From Flavobacteriaceae bacterium (GTDB taxonomy: Bacteria > Bacteroidota > Bacteroidia > Flavobacteriales > Flavobacteriaceae): a stretch of DNA of 64,000 nucleotides. The translations under genes and the position numbers were made by a program. The notes beneath the pieces were generated by a model. That model worked only from the letters and a program-made list of their open reading frames with translations. It made no database searches and was not told where the DNA came from. Position 1 is the first letter of the stretch. Each line of letters opens with the position of its first letter. Location of the stretch: positions 78,435 through 142,434 of the forward strand of contig JAENXC010000008.1 in assembly GCA_016649715.1 (NCBI GenBank), written 5' to 3'. Positions 25,001 through 33,267 of this stretch are shown here, piece after piece.

Positions 25001-26551
25001 GACAAAACCGTTAATGGCCTTATGATTATCGTTACCGAGGTAACCGAGCAAGTAATTGCCCGAAAAAAAGCGGAAGAAAGTGCCCAACGCTATAATGAGA
25101 TGATCCACTCTTCCCCCTCGCTGATTGCCATCCTCGAAGGAAAAGATTTAATAATATCCACGGCCAACGATGCTATTTTAAAATCCTGGGGCAAAGATAA
25201 AGACGCCATTGGTAAATCGTTGATGGAGGCCTTGCCCGAACTTAAAGGCCAAGGTTTTGACAAAATTTTGCTTGGGGTCCTTAAAACGGGAGAAGCTTAC
25301 CACGCCCATGAAATGCCCGCAACGGTTGTACGCAATGGAAAACAAGAACTCATTTATTATAATTTTGTTTATCAGGCCCAAAGAGATTTATACGGAGATA
25401 TTGAAGGTGTGGCCATTATCGCAACAGAAGTAACGGAGGAAGCCGAACTTCATAAAAAAATAAGGGAAAACGAAGCCCGATTTCATCAAATGACCGATCT
25501 GGTTCCAGACATGATATTCAATGCAAACGTGGATGGAGAAGTATTTTATTTTAACAAAGTCTGGACCGATTTTTCGGGATGGAGTACGAAAAAGATAAAA
25601 AAAGAAGGCTGGGGGAAACTGATGCACCCAGAAGAGTTGCAAGCAGTGGAACGCAACTGGCAGCAAGCTATAAAAACGGGAGACAATTTTGAAATGGAAT
25701 TAAGGATTCTTGATAAAAACGGCGATTTTAAGTGGCATATAAGCCGCGCCATCCCCGTGAAAGATGGTAGCGAGAAAATCATTATGTGGTTAGGCGCCAA
25801 TACCGAAATTCAGAAAATAAAAGAAGAGGAAAAAATCAAAGAGGATTTCCTGAAAATGGCGAGCCACGAGCTCAAAACCCCTGTTACGTCCATTAAAGGA
25901 TATACCCAATTATTGTTGAGCATGTTAAAAAATGGGGGGCAGCAAAAATTTGACACCATTCCTTTAGTTCCTGCTCTGGAGCGTATAGAAAATCAGGTAT
26001 CACGACTTACCCGTCTAATCTCGGAAATTTTGGATCTTTCGCGCATGGATGAAAGCAAACTTGAGTTGCAACGGGAAACATTCAGCATGAACGAACTCGT
26101 GGAAAGCAGTGTCCAGGATTTAAAATATACCAACGACGAATACAAAATAAAGATAACCCACGATGATACATTCAGTGTTTATGGCGACAAGGACAGGATC
26201 AATCAGGTCTTGATCAACTTCATCACCAATGCCATTAAATATTCCCCCAATGATAAAAACATCATCGTTCGCCTTTATAAAGAAGATGGCGGAAATGCCG
26301 CAGTTAGTGTAAAGGACAAAGGGATCGGGATCGACAAAAAGGACCATGAGCACCTTTTTGAAAGGTTCTACCGCGTAACCAGAAAGGACGAAACTACCTT
26401 TACCGGTTTTGGAATCGGACTTTATTTAGCCAAAGAGATTGTAGACCGACACCAAGGGCAGGTGGCCGTAAAGAGCATAAAGGGGAAAGGATCCGAATTT
26501 ATTTTTACCCTTCCCATTGTTTCCGAAATTAAATCGAAAAAAGAGAAATGA
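22100..26551 (+). CDS. CheB-CheR-PAS hybrid sensor histidine kinase
   Basis: 1483 aa. Order: CheB methylesterase (about 15-200; GASAGG with the catalytic Ser, QHLDPNHES with His, GTGADGT with Asp); CheR methyltransferase (about 215-490; AGCSTGQEAYS SAM motif, ITCRNVLIYL); a glutamate-rich coiled coil (about 650-735, repeated NEELQS/SEELQS); four PAS-like domains; HisKA (MASHELKTPVTSIKG); and HATPase (NAIKYSP, DKGIGI, GFGIGLYLAKEIV). No receiver domain is fused. Two receivers follow, the first with a 4-bp ATGA overlap. The start is TTG at 22100 because a stop lies 19 bp upstream and no ATG precedes the CheB motif. The signal sensed is unknown. Confidence 0.92.
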   Translation: MGKPKKNLTKSANKFPVVGIGASAGGLGAFKKFLEAIPEDSGMAFVLVQHLDPNHESLLPELLQKVTKIPVLEISDDIKVESDHIYIIPSNKMLLANDGVLELSPRPTPDKIQRNLPIDLFFSSLAEVHQTHSLGVVLSGTGADGTAGLRAIKEGGGITFAQDQQSAEWGDMPRNAVDAGVVDFILRPEEIPAKLLELVSTIDGNGFEKEDISQQEEDVFRKILSLLRIRKGTDFTYYKQTTIRRRILRRMAINKNKKAATYLTYLRENRNEQDVLYQDLLIPVTSFFRDVDIFDNLCERVMPLLMQHKKENDSIRLWVAGCSTGQEAYSLVICLKEYLNANPALNGDSIGIAGIKIQLFATDISEPAIAKARKGMYTKSELENVSPKRLKEFFTKTKTGYQLNKEIREMCVFAVHNFLTDPPFGNMDIITCRNVLIYLQPYLQKKALSTFHYSLNESGYLLLGKSETDSSKSDHFTLVNKNDKLFMRKNTATSAMKSSARHSEHRLHNDIEPEAEKKRTDFQKIADELLLSRYTPASIVVNEAMEIVLFHGDTNSYLGQQGGKPSHNLIKMAKGSLAFELRNIIHKVKKSGTSVTKERIPFVVNDVQEMICIETVPLPNVVEPHYLILFHQRLAALEDPTLNKKTSKNDEKDLRIKQLEKELEQTLEDMRGTTEDQEAANEELQSANEELLSGSEELQSLNEELETSKEELQSTNEEITVINHELINLNELVTEERNYAEAIVETIHEPLMVLDKNLKVTTANSAFYRTFRVKEEETEGKLIYDLGNNQWDIPELRRLLETILPKKDSLDDFEVIHTFENIGERTMRLNAKEIQREDRSKNLILLAIEDITEQKQLQAKEQEHLAKFKNLIMQAPVAIAFLKGKDYHVELANDFYLQLVEKDNSIVGEPLFESMPELKKQGIKKLLDSVMKSGEAYHAEEIEVIISRKKKSRKGFYDFVCQPLLNEDKTVNGLMIIVTEVTEQVIARKKAEESAQRYNEMIHSSPSLIAILEGKDLIISTANDAILKSWGKDKDAIGKSLMEALPELKGQGFDKILLGVLKTGEAYHAHEMPATVVRNGKQELIYYNFVYQAQRDLYGDIEGVAIIATEVTEEAELHKKIRENEARFHQMTDLVPDMIFNANVDGEVFYFNKVWTDFSGWSTKKIKKEGWGKLMHPEELQAVERNWQQAIKTGDNFEMELRILDKNGDFKWHISRAIPVKDGSEKIIMWLGANTEIQKIKEEEKIKEDFLKMASHELKTPVTSIKGYTQLLLSMLKNGGQQKFDTIPLVPALERIENQVSRLTRLISEILDLSRMDESKLELQRETFSMNELVESSVQDLKYTNDEYKIKITHDDTFSVYGDKDRINQVLINFITNAIKYSPNDKNIIVRLYKEDGGNAAVSVKDKGIGIDKKDHEHLFERFYRVTRKDETTFTGFGIGLYLAKEIVDRHQGQVAVKSIKGKGSEFIFTLPIVSEIKSKKEK

Positions 26552-26913
26552 AAAACATATTGATAGTAGATGATGACCGCACAATAGGTGAAATGTTGAA
26601 ATATATGTTTAACTTTAGGGGTTATGAAGTATTGGTAACCGCACAAGCTGGCGAAGCGTACCATACCATAATCAAACACAAGATAGATTTGATACTTTTG
26701 GACATGTACTTGGATGGCTTGGACGGCATGTCACTTTGCAACACGCTAACAACAAACAAGCATACAGCACACGTCCCGATAATTATGATGTCTGCACACC
26801 CTGAGATAAAAACGGAATGTTTGCGAGCAGGGGCATCCGCATTTATATCAAAGCCATTTGAAATGAATATGTTGTTTGAAAAGATTGAAAAGGTTTTGGG
26901 CAAAGAAATTTAA
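26548..26913 (+). CDS. Single-domain response regulator (CheY-like)
   Basis: 121 aa, one receiver domain: acidic pair DDD (8-10), phosphoacceptor Asp in LILLDMYLDGLDG, Ser in MMSAHP and Lys in ISKPFEM. There is no output domain. The start overlaps the kinase stop as ATGA, so it is translationally coupled and likely a phosphorylation target of that kinase. Confidence 0.92.
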   Translation: MKNILIVDDDRTIGEMLKYMFNFRGYEVLVTAQAGEAYHTIIKHKIDLILLDMYLDGLDGMSLCNTLTTNKHTAHVPIIMMSAHPEIKTECLRAGASAFISKPFEMNMLFEKIEKVLGKEI

Positions 26914-26939
26914 AATATCAAAAAAGAATTGTAACCAAT

Positions 26940-27299
26940 ATGAACAAAATACTGATAGTAGAGGACGACCACAACTTGGGCATCATGATCCAGGACATGC
27001 TCGGGTTCAGCGGTTATGACGTTTTGCTCTCAAGAAAACCTAACGATACCAATGAAAATATCATTGAACACAACATAAAATTGGTATTGTTGGACAAACT
27101 TATTTTCGGCGTGGACGGAACCGATGTGTGCGCCAAGATCAGGGAGCACGGATCTATTTCTGGAACTCCCGTACTGATGATGTCTGCACTTAACAACGCT
27201 CGGGAAATCTGTATGAATGCCGGCGCATCCGATTTTATCTCCAAACCCTTCGATATGACCGATTTGATATCAAAGATTGAACAGCTTTTACACAAGTAA
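26940..27299 (+). CDS. Single-domain response regulator (CheY-like)
   Basis: 119 aa receiver: EDD (8-10), Asp in LVLLDKLIFGVDG, MMSALN and ISKPFDM. It is a diverged paralogue of the preceding regulator, 26 bp away. The residue after the phosphoacceptor (Lys in place of Met) and the LIFGVDG loop differ, suggesting a different partner or dephosphorylation rate. Confidence 0.9.
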   Translation: MNKILIVEDDHNLGIMIQDMLGFSGYDVLLSRKPNDTNENIIEHNIKLVLLDKLIFGVDGTDVCAKIREHGSISGTPVLMMSALNNAREICMNAGASDFISKPFDMTDLISKIEQLLHK

Positions 27300-27397
27300 G
27301 AGTCCCTTCGATCTTGTGTTTTTCCTTAGTAACATAAACCCTGTCTTGTTGGCATTAAACCAATCCTAAATTTTTCTCCAAAAAACTCCAAATAAAA

Positions 27398-27426
27398 TTG
27401 CGGTTCGTTTAATTTTTTTACTTTTG
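27398..27426 (+). promoter_or_regulatory. Promoter of metK
   Basis: TTG at 27398-27400, an 18-bp spacer, and TACTTTTG (27419-27426), a perfect TAnnTTTG box. The predicted start near 27432 is about 15 nt upstream of the structured leader. Confidence 0.65.
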
Positions 27427-27446
27427 CCCAAGACAAATTTAGAGGA

Positions 27447-27569
27447 AAGATTTGACTGATTGCAACCTCTTCAGAATCGGACAAACCGATGATGAGATTC
27501 TGCACTAAATGCGGGATTAAAAATGCTAAAGGCAGTGAAAACTATCCTTCGGCGCTTTCGTCAAATCTT
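27447..27569 (+). ncRNA. Structured metK leader, candidate riboswitch-like element
   Basis: A perfect 10-bp long-range stem (AAGATTTGAC at 27447-27456 with GTCAAATCTT at 27560-27569) encloses about 103 nt. Inside are a hairpin ATCGG-ACAAA-CCGAT (nested in CAGA/TCTG), the sequence TGATTGCAACCTC and the block ATTAAAAATGCTAAAGGCAG. CCT of the first can pair with AGG of the second, as in a pseudoknot. It sits 30 nt before metK and lacks the SAM-I consensus seen elsewhere in the window. I cannot assign it to a known class. SAM or a related metabolite is the obvious candidate ligand. Confidence 0.55.
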
Positions 27570-27599
27570 CTGAAAATTATAAATTTTTAAATCCATTTT

Positions 27600-28853
27600 A
27601 TGGCCTATTTATTTACTTCGGAAAGTGTTTCCGAAGGACACCCAGACAAAGTTGCGGATCAAATTAGCGATGCGCTTTTGGATAATTTTTTGGCTTTCGA
27701 CCCTGAAAGCAAAGTTGCTTGTGAAACTTTAGTAACCACCGGACAAGTTGTTTTGGCGGGTGAAGTGAAAAGCAACACCTACCTCGATGTACAGACTATT
27801 GCGCGTGATGTAATCAACAAAATTGGCTACACAAAAGGAGCCTATAAATTCAGTGGGGATTCCTGCGGTGTTATATCCTTGATCCACGAACAATCTCAGG
27901 ACATCAACCAAGGTGTTGATCGCGAAAACAAAGAAGAACAGGGCGCTGGCGACCAAGGAATGATGTTTGGTTACGCCACCAAGGAAACCGAAAATTATAT
28001 GCCATTGGCCTTGGATATTTCGCATAAAATCTTAATTGAATTGGCTGCGCTTCGGCGTGAAGATTCCGAAATTAAATATTTGCGCCCCGATTCAAAAAGT
28101 CAGGTTACCATTGAATACAGCGACGATAACGTGCCACAGAAAATTGTTGCGATTGTAGTTTCTACGCAGCACGACGAGTTTGATGAAGACGAACCGATGC
28201 TGAAAAAAATAAAACAAGATATTGTTGGGATCTTGATTCCAAGAGTGAAAAAACTACTTCCAGTATATGTTCAAAAATTATTCAACGATGATATTATTTA
28301 CCACATAAATCCAACTGGAAAATTTGTTATCGGTGGCCCACACGGCGACACAGGCTTAACGGGAAGAAAAATTATTGTTGATACCTACGGTGGAAAAGGT
28401 GCTCACGGCGGTGGTGCTTTCAGCGGAAAAGACCCGAGCAAAGTAGATAGAAGTGCGGCTTATGCTGCGCGACACATTGCTAAAAATCTTGTTGCGGCAG
28501 GAGTTGCCGATGAAGTTTTAATTCAGGTTTCTTACGCTATCGGCGTTGTGGAACCGACTTCCATTTTTGTGAATACTTACAATTCCTCAAACCTTAAAAT
28601 TTCAGACGGCGACATCGCAAAAAAGGTTTCAGAAACTTTCAATATGCGTCCAGCTGCAATTGAAAAAAGATTGAAGCTGAGAAACCCGATTTATTCCGAA
28701 ACAGCTTCGTATGGACATATGGGAAGGGAACCACAACTCATTACCAAAACTTTTGAAAGTCCTTACAACGGAAAAATTGAAAGAGAAGTGGAACTTTTCA
28801 CTTGGGAAAAGTTGGATTATGTTGATAAAGTGAAGCAAGCTTTTGGAATTTAA
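27600..28853 (+). CDS. metK: S-adenosylmethionine synthetase
   Basis: 417 aa with the family motifs ESVSEGHPDKVADQISDA (N-terminus), GAGDQGMMFG and GGGAFSGKDPSKVDRSAAY. It makes SAM from methionine and ATP, the ligand of the two SAM-I riboswitches in this window. Preceded by its own promoter and a structured leader. It is not part of the metH/metF operon. Confidence 0.97.
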   Translation: MAYLFTSESVSEGHPDKVADQISDALLDNFLAFDPESKVACETLVTTGQVVLAGEVKSNTYLDVQTIARDVINKIGYTKGAYKFSGDSCGVISLIHEQSQDINQGVDRENKEEQGAGDQGMMFGYATKETENYMPLALDISHKILIELAALRREDSEIKYLRPDSKSQVTIEYSDDNVPQKIVAIVVSTQHDEFDEDEPMLKKIKQDIVGILIPRVKKLLPVYVQKLFNDDIIYHINPTGKFVIGGPHGDTGLTGRKIIVDTYGGKGAHGGGAFSGKDPSKVDRSAAYAARHIAKNLVAAGVADEVLIQVSYAIGVVEPTSIFVNTYNSSNLKISDGDIAKKVSETFNMRPAAIEKRLKLRNPIYSETASYGHMGREPQLITKTFESPYNGKIEREVELFTWEKLDYVDKVKQAFGI

Positions 28854-28873
28854 ATTCCAATTTTCAAACACCA

Positions 28874-28955
28874 TCCCGATAGCTATCGGGACCAAATAAA
28901 TCCCAAATTAAAAATCCCAAATTCCAAATAGTACTTTTGGAATTTGGGATTTATT
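28874..28955. repeat. Palindrome TCCCGATAGCTATCGGGA plus AAATTCCAAAT repeat
   Basis: A perfect 18-bp palindrome (28874-28891) is followed by AAATCCCAAATT-type units, between the convergent metK and M28 peptidase genes. The palindrome could help terminate both, but no T-tract follows it. Confidence 0.6.
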
Positions 28956-28975
28956 TTTTTGATGCTTTATGGAAA

Positions 28976-30520
28976 TTACATTCCCCCTTTTCTTTCCGGA
29001 ACTCTCGGCGTAGGCCAAGTTTGTGGCTCGCCAGTTTTTTCATCTATGGGTAGGATAACTTTTTCCCAAGATGTTTTTGAATCGTCTTCCGAAGCCATGT
29101 AGGCTAAAATTGCCGTTAGAATTACGTTGCTTTGCACATCGTCAAACACAATTTTATCATAGGTATCGCGGTTTGTGTGCCAAGTGTAATTCCAATAATC
29201 CCAACTTAAGGAACTCAAACTAAAAGCGGGTGCACCGGCAGCCACGAATGAGGCATTGTCCGAACCTCCGCGTGCGGGCCAGCCAGGAAAAGTGGTTTCA
29301 ATATTCTTGCGAATAGTATCGGGAACGGCCTTCAACCAACGTGAAATATAATCGTATGATTGCAAAAATCCAGCACCGTTAATACTCGTAACCCTTCCAG
29401 TTCCATTGTCTTGATTGAAAACCGCTTGAATGTTATTTACAATTTCGGGATGATCTGCCACGAAAGATGAGGAGCCATTTAAACCTTGCTCCTCGCTTCC
29501 CCAATGTCCTACCAAAATGGTGCGTTTTGGGTTTGGATATACTTTTTTCAGAATTCGCATCGCTTCCATCATTACCAAAGTTCCCGTTCCGTTATCAGTT
29601 GCGCCAGTTCCACCATCCCAAGAATCAAAATGGGCTGAAAGAATCACGTATTCATCGGGTTTTTCTGTTCCTTTTATTTCTGCAATTGTATTGAAAGTGG
29701 GCACTCTTCCCAAATCTTTCGATTCTGCAACTACGTGTATTTTCGGTTTGTCGCCGTGCTCCACCATTCGGTAAAGCAGGGTGTAGTCTTCTAATTGAAT
29801 ATCTACGGTAGGAATTTTTTTGGTTCGTGCGCCGAAGATTTTGTTTACCCCAAATCCTTTTGACCAATAGGAATCAACTATTCCCACTGCTCCAGCTTCT
29901 TCTAAAACGGGAATGATGCTTCGTTTGTCATAACCACTTCGCTTTATGTTTTCATCCCACGCTTTGGTCATTTCATCTCTTTCCTTCTTCATTTTTTCAA
30001 AAGATTCGGGCGTGGCCCATTCTTTCCAGTTCTCATCAGGACGGCCCGTGGGTTGTTGCATTGCAATCATCACGAATTTCCCTTTTACATTCGGCAACCA
30101 TTTTTTAAAAGAAATGGAATCTTTAATTTCGGGAAGCACAATCAATTCCGCAGTTATTCCTTTTGGAGAAGTGCCTGGATTCCAAGCTAATTGAGTTCCG
30201 TCTAAAGTTTGAACCCGCGGCGAAACCATATCAATATGGGTTATGCCACGCTCCCAACCTTTCCACTCACCCCATTGTTGGTTTTCTGCGGAAATACCCC
30301 AGGTTTTATATTTTGCTACGGCCCAATCGTGCGCTTGTTGCATTTGTGGCGTTCCAACCAATCGCGGCCCGATGTCGTCCATCAATTCGTGACCAAGAAT
30401 TTCGAGTTGTGAGTTGTTGTAGGCTTCCTTTTGGAAGTTTTCAATTACAAGATTTTTTTCCTGTGAAAAACCCGAACAGAAAAATAATAAAAGAAAAAAA
30501 ATTGAGAGTAACTTCTGCAT
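28976..30520 (-). CDS. M28 family zinc aminopeptidase / carboxypeptidase Q-like
   Basis: 514 aa. The signal peptide (MQKLLSIFFLLLFFCSGFSQ) is followed by a protease-associated (PA) insert (about 120-250) and an M28 catalytic domain with zinc ligands in SAHFDSWDGGTGATDNGTG, HWGSEEQGLNGS, VFNQDNGTG and a late His (YTWHTNRDTYDK). Exported; removes residues from peptides in the periplasm or outside the cell. Single gene, convergent with metK. Confidence 0.92.
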   Translation of the reverse strand: MQKLLSIFFLLLFFCSGFSQEKNLVIENFQKEAYNNSQLEILGHELMDDIGPRLVGTPQMQQAHDWAVAKYKTWGISAENQQWGEWKGWERGITHIDMVSPRVQTLDGTQLAWNPGTSPKGITAELIVLPEIKDSISFKKWLPNVKGKFVMIAMQQPTGRPDENWKEWATPESFEKMKKERDEMTKAWDENIKRSGYDKRSIIPVLEEAGAVGIVDSYWSKGFGVNKIFGARTKKIPTVDIQLEDYTLLYRMVEHGDKPKIHVVAESKDLGRVPTFNTIAEIKGTEKPDEYVILSAHFDSWDGGTGATDNGTGTLVMMEAMRILKKVYPNPKRTILVGHWGSEEQGLNGSSSFVADHPEIVNNIQAVFNQDNGTGRVTSINGAGFLQSYDYISRWLKAVPDTIRKNIETTFPGWPARGGSDNASFVAAGAPAFSLSSLSWDYWNYTWHTNRDTYDKIVFDDVQSNVILTAILAYMASEDDSKTSWEKVILPIDEKTGEPQTWPTPRVPERKGGM

Positions 30521-30662
30521 AATGAGGATTTTAGATTTCTAAGTGATTTTGAAAAATGAAATCTAAATCTACAAATTATTTGTGAGACCAACCATGGGAT
30601 TTTTTAATCACATAGGTAGCAAAGGGTTTCACAGAGAACACAAAGGGGGGGAATCATATTTC

Positions 30663-30695
30663 AGACCTCACAGGTCTTCGAGACCTGTGAGGTCT
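30663..30695. repeat. Perfect 15-bp hairpin AGACCTCACAGGTCT
   Basis: AGACCTCACAGGTCT, loop TCG, then AGACCTGTGAGGTCT, a perfect inverted repeat. It lies 10 bp after the stop of the response regulator gene. There is no T-tract, so it is probably an interspersed palindromic repeat rather than a plain terminator, although it could block transcription. Confidence 0.75.
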
Positions 30696-30704
30696 TATTA
30701 AACC

Positions 30705-31352
30705 TTAAATAATATTATGATTTCTCGCTTTTTGTACCGCTTCAATTTTGCTGTGCACTTGCAATTTTTTGTAGATGTTTTCAATGTGTTTGCGCACCGT
30801 ACTTGGCGAAAGGAAAAGATGGTCAGCAATAATGGTGTAACTCAACCCTTTGCTAAGCTGTTCCAAAACCTCCACTTCGCGAGTGGAAAGTGAAATTTCT
30901 TCTTGGTCCCGCGGGTTTTGGATATCTATGGGGTTTCGCAATAGTTTTAAGGTTTTCATTGCGATGGAAGGATTCATCGCCGCGCCGCCGCTCAGCGTTT
31001 CCTGGATTCCTTCGTATAAATCTTTTGGATTGATTTCTTTCAGCAAATAACCATCGGCACCCGCTTTTATGGCGTTGAAAATATGCTCGTCATTATCAAA
31101 AGCCGTGAGCATGATTATTTTGATGTGCGGGTATTTTTGTTTTACAATTTGGGTAGTTTCAATACCGTTGAGGACGGGCATTTCAATATCCATCAAAATT
31201 AAATCGAGATTGTGATTTTCTTCTAGCTTCGTGAGTAGTTCGCTGCCGTTCAGTGATGTGTGTTTTATCTGTACATCTTCAAAAAAAGAAAGTTTTTCCT
31301 TTATTGCATTTATAAGGAAGGTGTTATCGTCAACTATTGCAATTTTGAGCAT
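30705..31352 (-). CDS. NarL/LuxR-type response regulator
   Basis: 215 aa. Receiver (1-120) with acidic residues IVDDN, phosphoacceptor Asp in LILMDIEMPVLNG and Lys in YLLKEINP. The LuxR HTH (about 150-210) has LSTREVEVLEQLSKGLSYTI and SPSTVRKHIENIYKKLQVHS. It is the natural partner of the two neighbouring HisKA_3 kinases. A 19-bp near-palindromic site occurs 59-77 bp upstream of its start and in front of three other units here. I infer that this protein binds it and autoregulates. Confidence 0.93.
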   Translation of the reverse strand: MLKIAIVDDNTFLINAIKEKLSFFEDVQIKHTSLNGSELLTKLEENHNLDLILMDIEMPVLNGIETTQIVKQKYPHIKIIMLTAFDNDEHIFNAIKAGADGYLLKEINPKDLYEGIQETLSGGAAMNPSIAMKTLKLLRNPIDIQNPRDQEEISLSTREVEVLEQLSKGLSYTIIADHLFLSPSTVRKHIENIYKKLQVHSKIEAVQKARNHNII

Positions 31353-31380
31353 CCCTGGTTAGTTAGAGGTTTAAAGATAC

Positions 31381-31429
31381 TAAAAATACGTTTTAAGATT
31401 TATACCGGAAATAGGGCAATTGACGTATT
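31381..31429 (-). promoter_or_regulatory. Operator plus -7 box for the response regulator (site A)
   Basis: Minus strand: AATACGTCAATTGCCCTAT (31411-31429), exactly 22 nt, then TATTTTTA (31381-31388). A second box TATCTTTA lies at 31372-31379. The 19-mer is a near palindrome centred on CAATTG. Identical spacing at three other sites supports a real regulated promoter with the activator centred near -42. Confidence 0.8.
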
Positions 31430-31470
31430 AAACAGATAGTAGGGATTTGGGATTAGATGGCAAAAAAAAA

Positions 31471-33264
31471 TCATTGTTTTAGTGTTGCTTTTGCTGGAAA
31501 ATTTAGAATCACTCTTGTGCCTTTATTTATTTTTGAAATATATTCGATATTTCCACCAATTTCTCGGGCGCGTTTTTTCATATTGTTCAAACCATTGCCG
31601 GGCTCAACGACCTCTTGGTCAAAACCGATACCATTATCTGTGATTTCAATTCGAAATTGGTCTTCTACTTTTGAAATGTTCACTTCAGTTTCGTCTGCGG
31701 AAGCATATTTTAATGCATTGTTCACTGCTTCTTGAATGATCCGATAAATGTTCATTCCTTCAACGGAAGTAAAAACGTGTGTTTTATCCACGTCTTCATC
31801 TATATTAAACGAAAACCCAGTTTTTTCCGAAGCGTTTTTTGCGTGCTCAATAAAGTTTGCAATACGCGCCTGTAGGTCTTCAAAAGTTATGATTTCCTTG
31901 TTCATTGCCCAAATGGTATCGCGCAGTTCATAAATTGTTTGCGAGGTGAAAGCACTAATATTGGTTAGTTTGTTGCCCAATTTCTCGCCGATGTCCTTGA
32001 ACCCAAACTTCAGATTATCGATGCTTGAAATAATAAATGTGAGCTGTGCGCCAATGTTGTCGTGCAAATCTCTTGAAATCCGCAAGCGTTGTTCCTGGAG
32101 TTTATTTTGGGTTTCAATTTGTGCCAAGGCGGTTTTCAGTTCGCCCTCCTTTTGAAGTTGACGGTTTTTGAGCTTTTGTTGGTTGTAGAAAAGATAGCCA
32201 ATTAAACCCAGTAAAATTGCCAACCCCAAACTGCCGAAGATAATGTTGTTTTTTCGGCGCACTTCCAAATCTTTTTCGGCCAGTTGGGCGCGTTGTTCCA
32301 GAATTTGGTTTTGTTTCTTTTCTGTTTCAAATTCAATATTCAGTGCAGCAATGCTTTGTTGTACTTTTAAGCTGTGAACACTATCCTTCACCTCCGAATA
32401 CTGTTCAAAATAATACAATGCCGAATCTGTATTTTTCAGCTTTTTGTAAATATCTGAAAGCATTTTGAAGTTGTACTGCGTAAGGTTTTGATATTGCTTT
32501 TTCAGCGAAATGGGCAATGATTTGTGCATAAATGGTATTGCGTCCTTCCATTTTTTCTCAGCCATAAAAACTTCACCAAGCTGGGTGTAATTTTCAGCAA
32601 TTCCCAAAGAATCTGCCCATACCAATCTTTGCAGAAGTGATTTGTTGAAATACTCCCTCGATTTTGAATAATTTTCCTGCAGCCCATAAACTCCGGCCAT
32701 ATTGCTCCAACTATATGGAATGCCAATGGTATCGTTGATTTTCAGTTTAATTTCCAAGCCTTTGTTGAAATAAAACAACGCACTGTCCAGCTCTTTGTTT
32801 ATTTCCTTTAAAACGCCATAATTATTGTAAATATCCTTTAATTCTATCTCAAAATTATTCGCTTCGGCAACTGCTTTTCCCTTCTGCATATAATAAAGCG
32901 CCTGATTTAAATCGCGGTATTTCATACTGTATCCCATTTCGGCATAGTAATCTGCAACTCGGTCAAGTTGGTTCAGTTTCTCATAAATTTTTATGCCTTT
33001 AATAGTGTTTTTGGCGCTTTCCTCATATTTTCCCTGATACCCATAAACCAAGCTGAGCTGAGAATAGGCGTCGGCCATACCAAGTTCGTATGAAATTTTT
33101 TCGGCGTCTCTTAAATTTTTATGAAATAAAGAAACAATGGAATCTTGGGGAATATTGAGCCCTTGAACATAGAGTTTGTTAATGGAATCAATGGTTCGTT
33201 TATCCTGTGAAAAGGAAGAAGTGAAAATAAAAACGACAGCTAACTGAAGCAGAAATCGATTCAT
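31471..33264 (-). CDS. TPR sensor histidine kinase (HisKA_3/NarX type)
   Basis: 597 aa. Signal peptide, tetratricopeptide repeats (about 30-290) outside the inner membrane, one membrane helix (IIFGSLGLAILLGLIGYLFY, near 340-360), a coiled coil, then HisKA_3 with RISRDLHDNIGAQLTFIIS and HATPase motifs NNALKYA and DNGIGFD, GLNNMKKRARE. It would phosphorylate the response regulator encoded next. The transmembrane/coiled-coil/HisKA_3 block is nearly identical to the second kinase, so the two arose by duplication. The TPR halves have diverged. Confidence 0.93.
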   Translation of the reverse strand: MNRFLLQLAVVFIFTSSFSQDKRTIDSINKLYVQGLNIPQDSIVSLFHKNLRDAEKISYELGMADAYSQLSLVYGYQGKYEESAKNTIKGIKIYEKLNQLDRVADYYAEMGYSMKYRDLNQALYYMQKGKAVAEANNFEIELKDIYNNYGVLKEINKELDSALFYFNKGLEIKLKINDTIGIPYSWSNMAGVYGLQENYSKSREYFNKSLLQRLVWADSLGIAENYTQLGEVFMAEKKWKDAIPFMHKSLPISLKKQYQNLTQYNFKMLSDIYKKLKNTDSALYYFEQYSEVKDSVHSLKVQQSIAALNIEFETEKKQNQILEQRAQLAEKDLEVRRKNNIIFGSLGLAILLGLIGYLFYNQQKLKNRQLQKEGELKTALAQIETQNKLQEQRLRISRDLHDNIGAQLTFIISSIDNLKFGFKDIGEKLGNKLTNISAFTSQTIYELRDTIWAMNKEIITFEDLQARIANFIEHAKNASEKTGFSFNIDEDVDKTHVFTSVEGMNIYRIIQEAVNNALKYASADETEVNISKVEDQFRIEITDNGIGFDQEVVEPGNGLNNMKKRAREIGGNIEYISKINKGTRVILNFPAKATLKQ

Positions 33265-33267
33265 AGT

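Noticed and set aside
27489..27590. 33-codon frame in the metK leader starting MMRFCTKCGIKN, resembling a zinc ribbon
   Set aside because: It overlaps the hairpins and closing stem of the structured leader, lacks the second Cys pair, and becomes composition-random after residue 15. Judged coincidental, though a leader peptide cannot be fully excluded.
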